A stretch of DNA of 64,000 nt from Actinobacteria bacterium HGW-Actinobacteria-1 (GCA_002841355.1 PHFB01000007.1:62001-126000); one strand, 5' to 3'; counted from the first letter of the stretch, positions 43,046-54,216 are shown. Notes: generated from the letters alone by a model not told the origin. Made by a program: numbers and translations.

Positions 43046-43657
43046 ATGACCCACGAAGCACAGGGACTCGTCCCCATCGTCGTCGAGCAGACGTCGCGCG
43101 GTGAGCGTTCCTTCGACATCTTCTCTCGCTTGCTCAACGAGCGCGTCGTGTTCCTCGGCCACGAGATCGACGACACGATCGCGAACCTCGTGATCGCACA
43201 GCTCCTGCATCTTGAGAGCGAGGATCCCGAGAAGGACATCAACCTGTACATCAACTCGCCCGGCGGTTCCGTCACCTCAGGCATGGCGATCTACGACACC
43301 ATGCAGTACATCCGCTCGGATGTGAGTACCATTTGCATCGGGCAGTGCGCCTCGATGGCAGCCGTTCTCCTTGCGGCAGGTGCCCCGGGCAAGCGTTTCG
43401 CGCTGCCGAACAGCCGCGTGCTGATCCACCAGCCGTGGGGCGGTACGCAAGGCCAGGTCACCGACATCGAGATACAGGCCAAAGAGATGCTCCGCATGCG
43501 CGCAACGCTCGACGAGATCCTCGCCAAGCACACCGGGCAGAGTGTTGAGAAGATCCACCTGGACACGGAGCGTGACAACATCATGACCGGCGCAGAGGCA
43601 GCGGCATACGGCCTCGTCGACGCGATCATGGAGCACCGGCCCAAGAGCGAGGACTAG
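43046..43657 (+). CDS. clpP: ATP-dependent Clp protease proteolytic subunit
   Basis: 203 residues. Catalytic Ser in G-Q-C-A-S-M-A-A and His in L-I-H-Q-P-W-G-G are present, and the Asp lies in H-L-D-T-E-R-D. ClpP forms the proteolytic barrel that works with ClpX. The ATG is three bases after the tig stop, and clpX starts on the base after its own stop. Confidence 0.97.
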   Translation: MTHEAQGLVPIVVEQTSRGERSFDIFSRLLNERVVFLGHEIDDTIANLVIAQLLHLESEDPEKDINLYINSPGGSVTSGMAIYDTMQYIRSDVSTICIGQCASMAAVLLAAGAPGKRFALPNSRVLIHQPWGGTQGQVTDIEIQAKEMLRMRATLDEILAKHTGQSVEKIHLDTERDNIMTGAEAAAYGLVDAIMEHRPKSED

Positions 43658-44929
<1,272 letters not shown>

Positions 44930-44950
44930 CGAGTGTTCCTGGATTAGACA

Positions 44951-44974
44951 GAAGGGGCCCCGAGGGGCCCCTTC
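44951..44974 (+). terminator. Terminator after clpX
   Basis: GAAGGGGCCCC and GGGGCCCCTTC form an 11-base palindrome around GA (about nine pairs with a six-base loop), followed by TTCG. The convergent small Cys-rich gene ends 23 bases further on, so it may act on both strands. Confidence 0.8.
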
Positions 44975-44996
44975 TTCGTGTTCCGCACGGTGTCGT

Positions 44997-45218
44997 TTAC
45001 CCTCCGGCAGCGATGAGCGTATCGGCACGCTCCGTCTGGCTCGGGTACAGGTCGGCGGGGATGCGCTCCCGGCCAAGCGTCCTGAAGACCATGTGCCGGG
45101 CGCACTGTGAGTTGCTGCCGCGGCAATAGCGCTGCTTGATGATGTTCGACATCGACGGCATCTCGGCCATCTGATCGTTGAAGAACGGACATGCGTTGAG
45201 ACACTCGCAGTCAGCCAT
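44997..45218 (-). CDS. Small cysteine-rich protein
   Basis: About 73 residues. The ATG at 45218 is preferred because an AAGGTG lies a suitable distance upstream; other ATGs are three residues and more upstream. Five cysteines are visible (C-E-C near residue 4, C-P-F-F-N-D near 10, Y-C-R-G and Q-C-A-R-H-M near 32-40). Metal or cluster binding is plausible. The pattern C-x-C...C-P-F-F-N-D...Y-C...C-A-R-x-M-V is one I associate with small proteins of unknown function in anaerobes, but I cannot name the family. It stands alone on the minus strand between clpX and valS. Confidence 0.7.
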   Translation of the reverse strand: MADCECLNACPFFNDQMAEMPSMSNIIKQRYCRGSNSQCARHMVFRTLGRERIPADLYPSQTERADTLIAAGG

Positions 45219-45357
45219 GGGCATCACCTTTCAGAGCGGACTCTCCCTCTTCATTCTCGGCGTATCGGCGGTCATGTTAAATACCCTGTGGGTGTCAATT
45301 TCGGAATTATCGCGAATCTGCGACGAACGGCGATTCGCCGCGTGCACCGCTTTCCCT

Positions 45358-45363
45358 TAGAAT
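45358..45363 (+). promoter_or_regulatory. -10 element for valS
   Basis: TAGAAT, 17 bases before the first candidate ATG. No T-box or other leader is visible in 45219-45379. Confidence 0.4.
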
Positions 45364-45379
45364 CGACTCCTATCGAAGC

Positions 45380-48076
45380 ATGGAAGGGATGACGCACCGC
45401 ATGAGTGAGATGTCCAAGGCGTACGAACCCGAGTCAGTCGAAGGCGCGATCTTCGCTTCGTGGACCGAGGCCGGCTACTTCGGCCAGAGCATCGTTCCTG
45501 GCGAGACGCCGTTCACGATCGTCATCCCGCCCCCCAACGTGACCGGCTCGCTGCACATGGGTCACGCGCTCAATAACACCATTCAGGACGTCGTGATCCG
45601 ACGGTCGCGCATGACCGGCCGTCCCACGCGCTGGGTAATCGGCACTGACCATGCGGGTATCGCGACACAGAACAAGGTGGAGCAGAAGCTTGCGGCCGAG
45701 GGTTTGTCGCGCCATGACGTCGGTCGCGAGCGGTTTATCGAGCTGTGTTGGGAATGGCGTGCCGAGCATGGCTCTACCATCATCAGCCAGCTGAAGGCCA
45801 TGGGCTGCTCGTGCGACTACGCCGACGAGCACTTCACTATGGACGAGCCGTACCAGCGCGCGGTCAAGCGCGTGTTCGTGCAGCTCTTCAACGAAGGCCT
45901 CATCTACCGCGGTAAGCGGATCATCAACTGGTGTCCGCGGTGCACGACGGCCCTCTCGGATATCGAGGTGGAGCACGAGGAGCTCGACGGCCACCTGTGG
46001 CACATCCGCTATCCGCTCAAGGAGGCTGTTGGCGGGCGCGATCACGTTATCGTCGCCACCACCCGTCCCGAGACCATGCTTGGCGACACGTGCGTGGCCG
46101 TGCATCCCGAGGACGAGCGCTACCGCGACCTCGTCGGCGCGACCGTGGTCCTGCCGCTTCTTGGCCGAGAGATCCCGATCGTGGCTGACGAGTACGTCGA
46201 CCCGGCGTTCGGCACTGGCGCTGTGAAGGTCACGCCCGCGCACGACCCCAACGACTTCGAGATCGGCGAGCGCCACGATTGCGCGAAGATCAACGTGCTC
46301 GCTGCTGATGCGAGCATCACCGCCGAGGGAGGCCCATACGAGGGTCTCGACCGCTACGATGCGCGCAAGCGCGTCATCGCGGACCTGGAAACGGCCGGTC
46401 TGCTCGTGAAGGTCGACGACCATGTCCACTCGGTGGGGCACTGCTACCGCTGCCACACCGTCGTTGAGCCATGGCTCTCCGATCAGTGGTTTGTCGACAT
46501 GAAGCCGATCGCTGCGCCCGCGATCGAGTGCGTGCGTGACGGGCGCGTGAGCTTCCACCCCGAGCGTTGGGCTAACGTGTACTTCCACTGGATGGAGAAC
46601 ATCCGTGACTGGTGCGTGTCCCGGCAGCTGTGGTGGGGACACCAGATTCCCGTGTACTACTGCGATGCATGCGGCGAGATGACCGCGAGCGAGACCGACG
46701 TCACCGCATGCCCGAAGTGCGGCGGCGCCGTGCGCCAGGACCCCGACGTGCTCGACACCTGGTTCTCCTCGGCGTTGTGGCCGTTCGCAACGCTGGGGTG
46801 GCCGGACGAGACGCCAGAACTCGAGTACTTCTATCCCACGAGCGTGCTCTCGACCGCGCGCGACATCCTGTTCCTCTGGGTCGCCCGCATGATCATGCAG
46901 GGCCTCAAGTTCGTCGGCGACATTCCCTATAGCGACGTCATCATCCACCCGACGGTCTTCAACGCCGAGGGCAAGCGCATGAGCAAGTCCCTCGGCACGG
47001 GCGTCGATCCGCTCGACCTCATGGAGCACTACGGTGCAGACGGCATGCGCTTCGGTCTCATGCTGCAGACCACCGGTAGCCAGGACATCAAGTTCGCCGA
47101 GGAGAAGCTGGCGTCGTCCCGCAACTTCGCGAACAAGATCTGGAACGCCAGCCGCTTCGTGCTCATGAACATCGGCGAGGGCTACGTGCCCGGGCCGCCG
47201 AAGGCCGAGACGGTAGCCGACCGTTGGATCCTCTCGCGCCTCTCCGAGCTTGCCGAGACGGTCGACCTTGGCCTGGACCCGGATATCGCGCGCGCTGCAG
47301 GCACCGACGCGTTCCAATTTGGCGAGGTCGCGCGTTCGCTTTACGACTTCTTCTGGAACGAGTTCTGCGACTGGTACATCGAGCTCTCGAAGGGTCGCCT
47401 TGCCGCAGGCGGGGAGACGGCGCTCACCGCGCAGCGCAACCTCGTCTTCGTGCTCGACCGGGCCCTCCGCCTGCTCCACCCCATGATGCCTTTCATCACC
47501 GAGGCCATCTGGCGTAACCTGCCGCTGTCCGCCGAGGACGCCGCTGACTCGCTCATGATCGCAGCCTGGCCGACCGGCCTGGCTGGCTATCGCGACGAGG
47601 ATGCCGAGGCGTCGATGCGCGTGCTGCAGGAGCTCGTGACCGAGGTGCGCGCCGTGCGCGCCCGCTATGCGGTACCGCCGAAGGCGCAGGTCTCGGTCAT
47701 CGTTCGGGCTGCCGGAGCAGACGCGATGCTGGTGGAGTCCCAGCGCCACTACCTGCACGAGCTAGCCGGCGTCGAGAACCTCACGATCGATGCCGCTGCT
47801 GTCAAGCCGCCGCACGCCGCGGTCGGCGTGGCGGGCGGTGCCGAGATATTCGTCCCGCTCGAGGGTCTCGTCGACATTGCCGCCGAGCGCGAGCGTGCCA
47901 AGAAGGACCTCGACCGTGCTGCAACGGATCTCGATCGCCTCACGAAGAAGCTGAGCAACGAGGGCTTCCTCGCGAAGGCCGCGCCCGATGTCATCGACAA
48001 GGACCGCGCGAAGGCGACCGAGCTGGCAGCGCAGGTGGCGAAGCTGACCGAGCAGATCGCCGACCTGGCGGACTAG
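45380..48076 (+). CDS. valS: Valyl-tRNA synthetase
   Basis: 898 residues. Class I synthetase attaching valine to tRNA-Val. HIGH motif N-V-T-G-S-L-H-M-G-H-A-L near residue 53 and KMSKS as G-K-R-M-S-K-S-L-G. The W-C-P-R-C and C-D-A-C-G...C-P-K-C-G stretches are zinc-type motifs common in ValRS of this length. A C-terminal coiled coil binds tRNA. Start is uncertain: ATGs at 45380, 45389, 45401 and 45410 are all in frame. The protein match begins at S-K-A-Y-E-P, and GGAAGGG at 45382 would suit the ATG at 45401. Confidence 0.95.
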   Translation: MEGMTHRMSEMSKAYEPESVEGAIFASWTEAGYFGQSIVPGETPFTIVIPPPNVTGSLHMGHALNNTIQDVVIRRSRMTGRPTRWVIGTDHAGIATQNKVEQKLAAEGLSRHDVGRERFIELCWEWRAEHGSTIISQLKAMGCSCDYADEHFTMDEPYQRAVKRVFVQLFNEGLIYRGKRIINWCPRCTTALSDIEVEHEELDGHLWHIRYPLKEAVGGRDHVIVATTRPETMLGDTCVAVHPEDERYRDLVGATVVLPLLGREIPIVADEYVDPAFGTGAVKVTPAHDPNDFEIGERHDCAKINVLAADASITAEGGPYEGLDRYDARKRVIADLETAGLLVKVDDHVHSVGHCYRCHTVVEPWLSDQWFVDMKPIAAPAIECVRDGRVSFHPERWANVYFHWMENIRDWCVSRQLWWGHQIPVYYCDACGEMTASETDVTACPKCGGAVRQDPDVLDTWFSSALWPFATLGWPDETPELEYFYPTSVLSTARDILFLWVARMIMQGLKFVGDIPYSDVIIHPTVFNAEGKRMSKSLGTGVDPLDLMEHYGADGMRFGLMLQTTGSQDIKFAEEKLASSRNFANKIWNASRFVLMNIGEGYVPGPPKAETVADRWILSRLSELAETVDLGLDPDIARAAGTDAFQFGEVARSLYDFFWNEFCDWYIELSKGRLAAGGETALTAQRNLVFVLDRALRLLHPMMPFITEAIWRNLPLSAEDAADSLMIAAWPTGLAGYRDEDAEASMRVLQELVTEVRAVRARYAVPPKAQVSVIVRAAGADAMLVESQRHYLHELAGVENLTIDAAAVKPPHAAVGVAGGAEIFVPLEGLVDIAAERERAKKDLDRAATDLDRLTKKLSNEGFLAKAAPDVIDKDRAKATELAAQVAKLTEQIADLAD

Positions 48077-48080
48077 GGCG

Positions 48081-49391
48081 ATGCCCGGCGCCTTCACGTA
48101 CGCCGAGGCGATCGCTGCGCTCGAGCGCGCGCTGCGCTTCGGCATACACCCCTCGCTTGAGGGCATCTCGGCGCTTGTGGAGGTCCTGGGCCATCCGGAG
48201 GCGGCGTACAGCAGCGCGCAGGTGACGGGTACGAACGGCAAGACGTCCGTCACGCGCATGCTGTCGGCCATCTTGCAGGCGCATGGTCTGCGTGCGGCTA
48301 CGTACACCAGCCCACACCTGGAGTCGTACACCGAGCGGATCGTCGTCGCCGGAACGCCGATTGCCGAGGAGGCATTCGCGCGAGCGCTTGGCGCAGCGCT
48401 GGATGCCGGCGAGTCTCTTATGGATGCTCGTGCCGGCGAGCCGTTCACCGAGTTCGAGATCCTCACCGCCGCCGCGCTCGTCGCGTTCGCCGAGGCAGGC
48501 GTGTACTGGGCGGTGCTTGAGGTCGGCATGGGCGGCCGATGGGACGCCACGAGCGTTGTCTCGCCGGCAGTCTCGGTGGTCACCGGCGTCGCCCTCGACC
48601 ACACCGACCGCCTGGGGAGCACGCGCGAGGCGATCGCCTCGGACAAGGCGTACATCATCAAACAAGGCTCGATAGCGGTTCTCGGCCCGGGCTGCGAGGG
48701 GGTCGAGGAGCCGTTGCTGGCGCGAGCCGCGGCGGTGGGAGCTCCGGTCGTGCGGGTCGGTCTGCAAGCTGCCGACGTGACCTGGGACGTGACGGGCGTC
48801 CCGACAACCCCCGGCGGGCATCTGCGGCTCGATGTGGCAGGTGCGCTCGCGAGCTACGGCGAGCTCCTCCTTCGTGCCCCCTCGTACCAGGCGTCCAACG
48901 TCGCGGTCGCGGTTGCTGCCGCGGAGGCCGCGCTCGGCGCGCCATTGGACATTGATGCGCTGAGAGCGGCGCTCGCGGGCATGGCGTTCCCGGGACGCTT
49001 CGAGGTCCTTCGCCAGAGCCCGGCTCTTGTGGTCGACGGCGCGCACAATCCCGAAGCCGCCACCGTGCTTGCCGGGGCCGTCCGAGAGGCGTTCAGCGAC
49101 GCCGCACCCGTCTTCTTGCTCGGCGTTATGGCCGACAAGGACGCATCCGGTATCGTGCGCGCGCTCCTGCCGGTCTCGGCAGGGTTCGTGTGCACTCGTA
49201 GTCGATCGGATCGCGCGATGGCATCGCAGGATCTGGCGCGCATCGTGCACGCCGAGGGTGGTGTCGTCCTCGGAGCATCCGACGACCTCGCCACCGCGCT
49301 TGATCTGGCCGAGAACAGCCCGGGTGCGGGCGTGGTGGCCGCGGGCAGCATCTATGTCGCGGGCGAGGTCCGAGCGTTGGCGCGGGGCTGA
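48081..49391 (+). CDS. folC: Folylpolyglutamate synthase / dihydrofolate synthase
   Basis: 436 residues of the Mur ligase superfamily. The P-loop is V-T-G-T-N-G-K-T-S-V, with later H-L-E-S-Y-T-E-R and V-V-D-G-A-H-N-P-E-A. It adds glutamates to folates, and possibly to dihydropteroate. It follows valS by four bases, a pairing seen in many firmicutes and actinobacteria. Confidence 0.95.
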   Translation: MPGAFTYAEAIAALERALRFGIHPSLEGISALVEVLGHPEAAYSSAQVTGTNGKTSVTRMLSAILQAHGLRAATYTSPHLESYTERIVVAGTPIAEEAFARALGAALDAGESLMDARAGEPFTEFEILTAAALVAFAEAGVYWAVLEVGMGGRWDATSVVSPAVSVVTGVALDHTDRLGSTREAIASDKAYIIKQGSIAVLGPGCEGVEEPLLARAAAVGAPVVRVGLQAADVTWDVTGVPTTPGGHLRLDVAGALASYGELLLRAPSYQASNVAVAVAAAEAALGAPLDIDALRAALAGMAFPGRFEVLRQSPALVVDGAHNPEAATVLAGAVREAFSDAAPVFLLGVMADKDASGIVRALLPVSAGFVCTRSRSDRAMASQDLARIVHAEGGVVLGASDDLATALDLAENSPGAGVVAAGSIYVAGEVRALARG

Positions 49392-49438
49392 TCGGCATTG
49401 TTGCGATGCCGTTGCGTGCCCCGGTTCCGCGAATACGA

Positions 49439-49444
49439 TAGAAT
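49439..49444 (+). promoter_or_regulatory. -10 element before zinc-ribbon gene
   Basis: TAGAAT about 66 bases upstream of the ATG; a -35 at good spacing was not seen. Confidence 0.35.
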
Positions 49445-49509
49445 CCCGTTAGTCGTGCTCCGGGCAGCGTGAAGCGCCCGAACAGCCCAGTGGGGCGAGA
49501 GGGGAACGC

Positions 49510-49950
49510 ATGAACGACCTTTTGGGACCGATTCTCAAGCCGTACATGCCCGCGATCTTGCTGTCGCAGAGGCTGTGTACGCTCTTCTTCATCGTCTTCT
49601 CGGTAGCTCTGGTCTTCTGGACCTGGCGTGACGCGCAGCGCAGGGGGGCGATGCCCTGGTTCTGGGCGATCGTCGTGGCGCTGTTCAATGTGGCCGGCTG
49701 GAGCATCTACATGGTGGTTCGTCCGCCGGAGTCACGTGAAGACGCGCGCGAACGCGAGTTGGAGATTCGTGCCCGCGAGGCCGAGCTCAGCCGGGACAAT
49801 CCGGTGTGCCCTGCGTGCTTCAAGCCGGTCGACAAGGATTTCCTGATCTGCCCTTCGTGCATGAAGAAGCTCAAGAAAGAGTGCACGAACTGCGGCAAAG
49901 CGCTCAAGCTCGACTGGGCGGTGTGTCCGTACTGCAAGACGAAGCAGTAG
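49510..49950 (+). CDS. Membrane protein with C-terminal zinc ribbons
   Basis: 146 residues. Two membrane helices (about 18-38 and 50-72) are followed by a charged helical stretch. The tail has two double-cysteine pairs each: C-P-A-C-F-K-P ... C-P-S-C and C-T-N-C-G-K ... C-P-Y-C, typical of tandem zinc ribbons. Such proteins are common in actinobacteria but their role is unknown; the tail could bind another protein or nucleic acid at the inner membrane face. Its own promoter lies upstream and thrS begins 85 bases later. Confidence 0.75.
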   Translation: MNDLLGPILKPYMPAILLSQRLCTLFFIVFSVALVFWTWRDAQRRGAMPWFWAIVVALFNVAGWSIYMVVRPPESREDARERELEIRAREAELSRDNPVCPACFKPVDKDFLICPSCMKKLKKECTNCGKALKLDWAVCPYCKTKQ

Positions 49951-49996
49951 CGTCGCACGCGATTGCTCCAGCGGTTAAACTGAATGCATGGCCGGT

Positions 49997-50018
49997 CCGC
50001 CCCGCCGTCGCGGGGCGG
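49997..50018 (+). promoter_or_regulatory. Hairpin in thrS leader
   Basis: CCGCCCCGC with GCGGGGCGG, a four-base loop CGTC. No T-run follows, so it may be a weak terminator of the preceding gene or a leader structure of thrS. It is not a T-box. Confidence 0.5.
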
Positions 50019-50035
50019 TCCCTTATCGGAGGTAG

Positions 50036-51958
50036 ATGATGGTCGAGATTTCGGTGAAGCTTCCTGACGGCAGCGAACGTGCGGTTCCGGAAGGTGCGAC
50101 GGTACTCGACGTTGCGACCGCGATCGGCCCGCGCCTCGCACAGGCCGCGCTGGCGGGCTCGGTCAACGGCACGCTCGTGGATCTCGGCACGGTCGTTGGC
50201 AACGGCGACGAAGTCGCGATCATCACGTCCAAGAGTCCCGAGGCGCTCCACATCGTCCGTCACTCGGCCGCGCACGTTATGGCTGAAGCCGTGAAGGACC
50301 TGTTCCCGACCGCCAAGTTCGGTATCGGGCCCGCCATCGAGGACGGCTTCTACTACGACTTCGACGTGGACCGCCCGTTCACTCCCGAGGACCTTGAGGC
50401 GATCGAAGCGCGGATGCGCGAGATCGTGGCCGAGGAGAAGACCTTTACCCGTGGCGTGCTCGACAAGCTCGAGGCATGGGACGCGTTCGATGGTCAGCCG
50501 TACAAGCGCGAGCTGATCGAGGACCTCCCGGAGACCGGGACGATCTCGATCTACACCCAGGGCGCGTTCACTGACCTCTGCCGCGGGCCGCACGTGCCCT
50601 CCACCGGGCTTCTCGGCGCGTTCAAGCTCATGAAGTTGGCGGGTGCATACTGGCGCGGCGACAGCACGCGTCCGATGCTGCAGCGCATCTACGGCACCGC
50701 GTGGCTCACGCAGAGGGATCTCGACGCGTATCTCACGCGCCTGGAGGAGGCCGAGAAGCGCGATCATCGCAAGCTCGGCAAGGAACTCGACTTGTTCTCG
50801 TTCCACGAGATCGCGGGTGCGGGTCTGCCGCTCTATCACCCCAAGGGTGCGCGCATCCTCCGGCTGCTTCAGGAGTGGCTGCGCGCCGAGCTGTACCGTC
50901 GCGGCTATGTGGAGGCGATCACGCCGCACATGTACAAGGCCGATGTGTGGAAGACGAGCGGTCACTACGACTTCTATCGCGAGAACATGTACTTCTTCGA
51001 GATCGACGAGGGCGATGGCAAGGTCAACGAGTACGGCATCAAGCCGATGAACTGCCCCGGTCACGTCATGATCTTCGACAACGACGTTCGTTCATACCGC
51101 GACCTGCCGATGCGGATCTTCGAGTTCGGCACCGTGTACCGCCACGAGATGTCCGGTGTGGTTCACGGCCTCATGCGCGCCCGCGGCTTCACGCAGGACG
51201 ACGCGCACATCTTCTGCGCACCGAATCAGGTTCACGACGAAGTCATCAAGATGCTTGAGCTCGTTGACTACATCATGGGCGACGTCTTCGGGTTCGAGTA
51301 CTCGGCGGAGATCTCGACCCGCCCCACCGAGAAGTCGATCGGTGCCGATGATATGTGGGAGCTTGCCACCAAATCGCTCATGGGCGCGTGCGAGAGCCGC
51401 GGCCTGGCCTACGAGATCAACGAAGGCGACGGCGCGTTCTACGGCCCGAAGATCGACATCAAGCTCAAGGACGCGATCGGCCGCACGTGGCAGTGCTCGA
51501 CCATCCAGGTCGACTTCAACTTCCCCGAGCGATTCGGCCTGACCTACCGCACCGCCGAGAACAGCGAGGCGGTGCCGTTCATGCTGCACCGCACGATCCT
51601 CGGTTCGATGGAGCGGTTCCTCGGCATCCTGATCGAGCACTATGCGGGCGCGTTCCCCACGTGGCTCGCGCCGGTTCAGGCGGTCGTTATCCCGATCTCG
51701 GATCGGCACCTCGACTACGCCGAGTCGACCCGTCGCGATCTTGAGGCCGCCGGTGTCCGGGCCGAGGTGTACGCCGAGAACGAGCCGATGCGCGTGAAGA
51801 TCGCCAAAGCGCAGCAGCAGAAGGTGCCCTACATGCTGATCGTCGGCGACAAAGAGGTCGAGTCCGGCGCTGTCGGTGTGCGCGAGCGCACGGCGGGCGA
51901 CATCGGCGCGATGGCCGTTGACGAGTTTGCCAAGCGCGTGCAGTCGGAGAAGCCGTAG
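50036..51958 (+). CDS. thrS: Threonyl-tRNA synthetase
   Basis: 640 residues. An N-terminal TGS domain (to ~60), the editing domain with H-S-A-A-H-V-M-A-E-A near residue 80 and a later C-R-G-P-H, and a class II catalytic core (P-M-N-C-P-G-H, R-x-x-E-F-G-T-V-Y-R-H-E, A-F-Y-G-P-K-I-D), then an anticodon-binding domain. GGAGGTAG precedes two adjacent ATG codons. Confidence 0.97.
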   Translation: MMVEISVKLPDGSERAVPEGATVLDVATAIGPRLAQAALAGSVNGTLVDLGTVVGNGDEVAIITSKSPEALHIVRHSAAHVMAEAVKDLFPTAKFGIGPAIEDGFYYDFDVDRPFTPEDLEAIEARMREIVAEEKTFTRGVLDKLEAWDAFDGQPYKRELIEDLPETGTISIYTQGAFTDLCRGPHVPSTGLLGAFKLMKLAGAYWRGDSTRPMLQRIYGTAWLTQRDLDAYLTRLEEAEKRDHRKLGKELDLFSFHEIAGAGLPLYHPKGARILRLLQEWLRAELYRRGYVEAITPHMYKADVWKTSGHYDFYRENMYFFEIDEGDGKVNEYGIKPMNCPGHVMIFDNDVRSYRDLPMRIFEFGTVYRHEMSGVVHGLMRARGFTQDDAHIFCAPNQVHDEVIKMLELVDYIMGDVFGFEYSAEISTRPTEKSIGADDMWELATKSLMGACESRGLAYEINEGDGAFYGPKIDIKLKDAIGRTWQCSTIQVDFNFPERFGLTYRTAENSEAVPFMLHRTILGSMERFLGILIEHYAGAFPTWLAPVQAVVIPISDRHLDYAESTRRDLEAAGVRAEVYAENEPMRVKIAKAQQQKVPYMLIVGDKEVESGAVGVRERTAGDIGAMAVDEFAKRVQSEKP

Positions 51959-51987
51959 GATCGGTGCGAGACCCGAGGGAGTAGCGC

Positions 51988-54123
51988 GTGAGTTGGCTTG
52001 CGCCCGCAATCGTCGCGATTCTGAGTGGCAGCGTCATCCTGGCTGCTGTGTTCCTGTACCTCTACACGCGGGAACGTCAGGCGTGGATGGGCACTTGGGG
52101 CATCGCCTGGCTGGCGTACACCGCGCGCTTCGGGGTCGAGCTGTACCAGGCGCTCTCGGGTTCGCATGCGATTCTCCCCGCGCTCGCGAACAACCTTCTT
52201 GTGCTCATCACCGGCGTCTTGTTGCTCGACGGTACGTACCTGCTCGCCGGCAAGTCGATTCCCGGGTGGCATCGTAGCCTGGCGGTCGTGGCGGCCATAT
52301 GGACGGTCACTGCCGCGTTCATGGGGCTGGCGCCTGCAACGGTGAGTAGCGCGGCCTGGGTCTTCAGGGGCGTAGCGAACATCGCGGCGGGCATCGTCTG
52401 GTACCGCAGCGTGGTCAACAGCGGTCCGTGGGGCAAGATCACGGGCGTGTCGTTCGTGATCTGGGGACTGCACAACCTTGATTACCCGTTCCTCCGCGGT
52501 GTTGCCTCGTTCGCGGCGTTCGGCTTCATGTTCGGCGCCTTCCTCGAATTCATCATTGCGTTCGGCGCCTTGATCGCATACTTCGAACTGACCCGAGGTC
52601 AACTTCGTGAGAGCGAGTCCCGGTACCGGGCGATGTTCGAAGACAGCGCGTCGGTGATGTTGATCGTCGACCCAACGGACTCCCACATCGTGCAAGCGAA
52701 TGCTGCCGCCAGCGCGTACTACGGCTGGCCGACAGAGGTGCTGACGACGATGAAGGTATCCGAAATCAACACGCTCTCATCCGATGAGATCCTTGCTGAG
52801 ATGGCGGACGCCAGGCAGCGCGCGCGGCACTTCTTCCACTTCGTCCACCGGCTCGCCTCAGGCGAACTTCGGGATGTGGAGGTGTACTCCGGTCCTGTCG
52901 TGGTGAGCGGCCGCGAACTTCTCTACTCGATCGTCCACGACGTCACGGACCGGGCTCGCGCCGAGCGGGAGCTTCGTGAGAGCGAGGAGCGCTACTCAAC
53001 GCTCTTCGAGCGCAGTCAATCGCCGATGCTGATCGTCTCGAGCGAGGGAGCGCGCATCCTGGATGCGAATGACGCGGCGGCGCGCATGTATGGCTGGCCC
53101 GTTGAAACACTCATGCAGATGAGCATCGCCGATCTCAGCCTCGACGACGATGAGTCGGTTAGTCGTGAGGTCGCGGAGACCGTTGCCGAAGGTGGACGGG
53201 CGCGGATCTTCAGACATCGCGCCGCTGACGGCCGACTGCTCGACGTGGAGATCTACTCGACGCCGCTTCAGCTCAACGCGCGCACCGTGCTCTATACGAT
53301 CGTCAACGACATCACTCCACGGGTACATGCCGAGCAGCAGCTGGTCGAGTATCAGCAGCACCTCAAGGAGCTGGTCGAACAGCGCACTGCGGCGCTCAGC
53401 GCGGCGAACCTCGAACTTGAACGAGCGTCCCACGCGAAGGACGCGTATCTCGCCAACATGAGCCACGAACTGCGGACGCCGCTCAACTCCGTCATCGGCT
53501 TCTCGGCGCTTCTCACGCGCGGGATGGCAGGCGACCTCAACGAGGAGCAGCTGCGCCAGGTGGAGATGATCAATGCGAGCGGCCAGCACCTCCTGCGCGT
53601 CGTCGACGGAATCCTCGACCTGGCACGCATCGCTGCAGGCGAGATCGAGGTCACTGCTGAGGACGTAGACGTTTCTGATCTGTGCGACCAGGTCGCATCG
53701 CGGATCATCCCGCTGATTGCCGAGCGCGATATCGTGCTGCGCACGACCATCGAGCCCGGGGTGGTGATTCGGACCGACCCCGTGTTGCTGGAGCAGGTTC
53801 TTTGGAACCTGCTCGGGAATGCTGTGAAGTTCACCGAGCGCGGCGAGGTCGCGTTGGAGCTGGCGCTTCGCGACGAGCATGTCTCGATCGTCGTGCGCGA
53901 CACAGGTCGGGGCGTCCATCCGCTCGATCAGGAGCGGGTGTTCGACATGTTCGTCCGCATCGAAGACGAGCACGGTGTCAGATCGGATGGGACCGGCCTA
54001 GGTCTGCCGATCTCAAAGCGGCTCGTGGATGTGCTGGGCGGAACAATCGACTTCGAAAGCACGGTGGGCGAAGGAAGCGCATTCACAATCGTGCTCCCGT
54101 TGGATCCGGACGCAGCGGGATAG
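51988..54123 (+). CDS. Membrane-anchored PAS-PAS histidine kinase
   Basis: 711 residues, GTG start. Six to seven membrane helices in the first ~205 residues form a membrane sensor region. Two PAS domains follow (about 210-330 and 335-450), then a coiled coil, a HisKA domain with phosphoacceptor His in N-M-S-H-E-L-R-T-P-L-N-S and an HATPase domain (N-L-L-G-N-A-V-K-F-T, D-T-G-R-G-V, G-T-G-L-G-L-P-I). No partner response regulator is adjacent, so it is an orphan here. Confidence 0.93.
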   Translation: MSWLAPAIVAILSGSVILAAVFLYLYTRERQAWMGTWGIAWLAYTARFGVELYQALSGSHAILPALANNLLVLITGVLLLDGTYLLAGKSIPGWHRSLAVVAAIWTVTAAFMGLAPATVSSAAWVFRGVANIAAGIVWYRSVVNSGPWGKITGVSFVIWGLHNLDYPFLRGVASFAAFGFMFGAFLEFIIAFGALIAYFELTRGQLRESESRYRAMFEDSASVMLIVDPTDSHIVQANAAASAYYGWPTEVLTTMKVSEINTLSSDEILAEMADARQRARHFFHFVHRLASGELRDVEVYSGPVVVSGRELLYSIVHDVTDRARAERELRESEERYSTLFERSQSPMLIVSSEGARILDANDAAARMYGWPVETLMQMSIADLSLDDDESVSREVAETVAEGGRARIFRHRAADGRLLDVEIYSTPLQLNARTVLYTIVNDITPRVHAEQQLVEYQQHLKELVEQRTAALSAANLELERASHAKDAYLANMSHELRTPLNSVIGFSALLTRGMAGDLNEEQLRQVEMINASGQHLLRVVDGILDLARIAAGEIEVTAEDVDVSDLCDQVASRIIPLIAERDIVLRTTIEPGVVIRTDPVLLEQVLWNLLGNAVKFTERGEVALELALRDEHVSIVVRDTGRGVHPLDQERVFDMFVRIEDEHGVRSDGTGLGLPISKRLVDVLGGTIDFESTVGEGSAFTIVLPLDPDAAG

Positions 54124-54125
54124 GG

Positions 54126-54155
54126 TTGGACACATCACGGTGCTGCAGCTATACT
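54126..54155 (+). promoter_or_regulatory. infC operon promoter
   Basis: TTGGAC (54126-54131) and TATACT (54150-54155) with an 18-base spacer. The transcript would carry a ~220-base leader ahead of infC. Confidence 0.6.
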
Positions 54156-54184
54156 GACCAGGCTACAACTGCATACTGACAAGC

Positions 54185-54216
54185 GGGACCCCTGCCTTCA
54201 GGGCTAGCGTGGTCCC
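54185..54216 (+). promoter_or_regulatory. Hairpin in infC leader
   Basis: GGGACC (54185-54190) pairs with GGTCCC (54211-54216), with an inner CCTG/CAGG hairpin. It is part of the structured leader before the attenuator. Confidence 0.5.

Noticed and set aside
45228-45379. A T-box or other leader before valS
   Set aside because: No AGGGTGGNACCGCG-type sequence or terminator is present.
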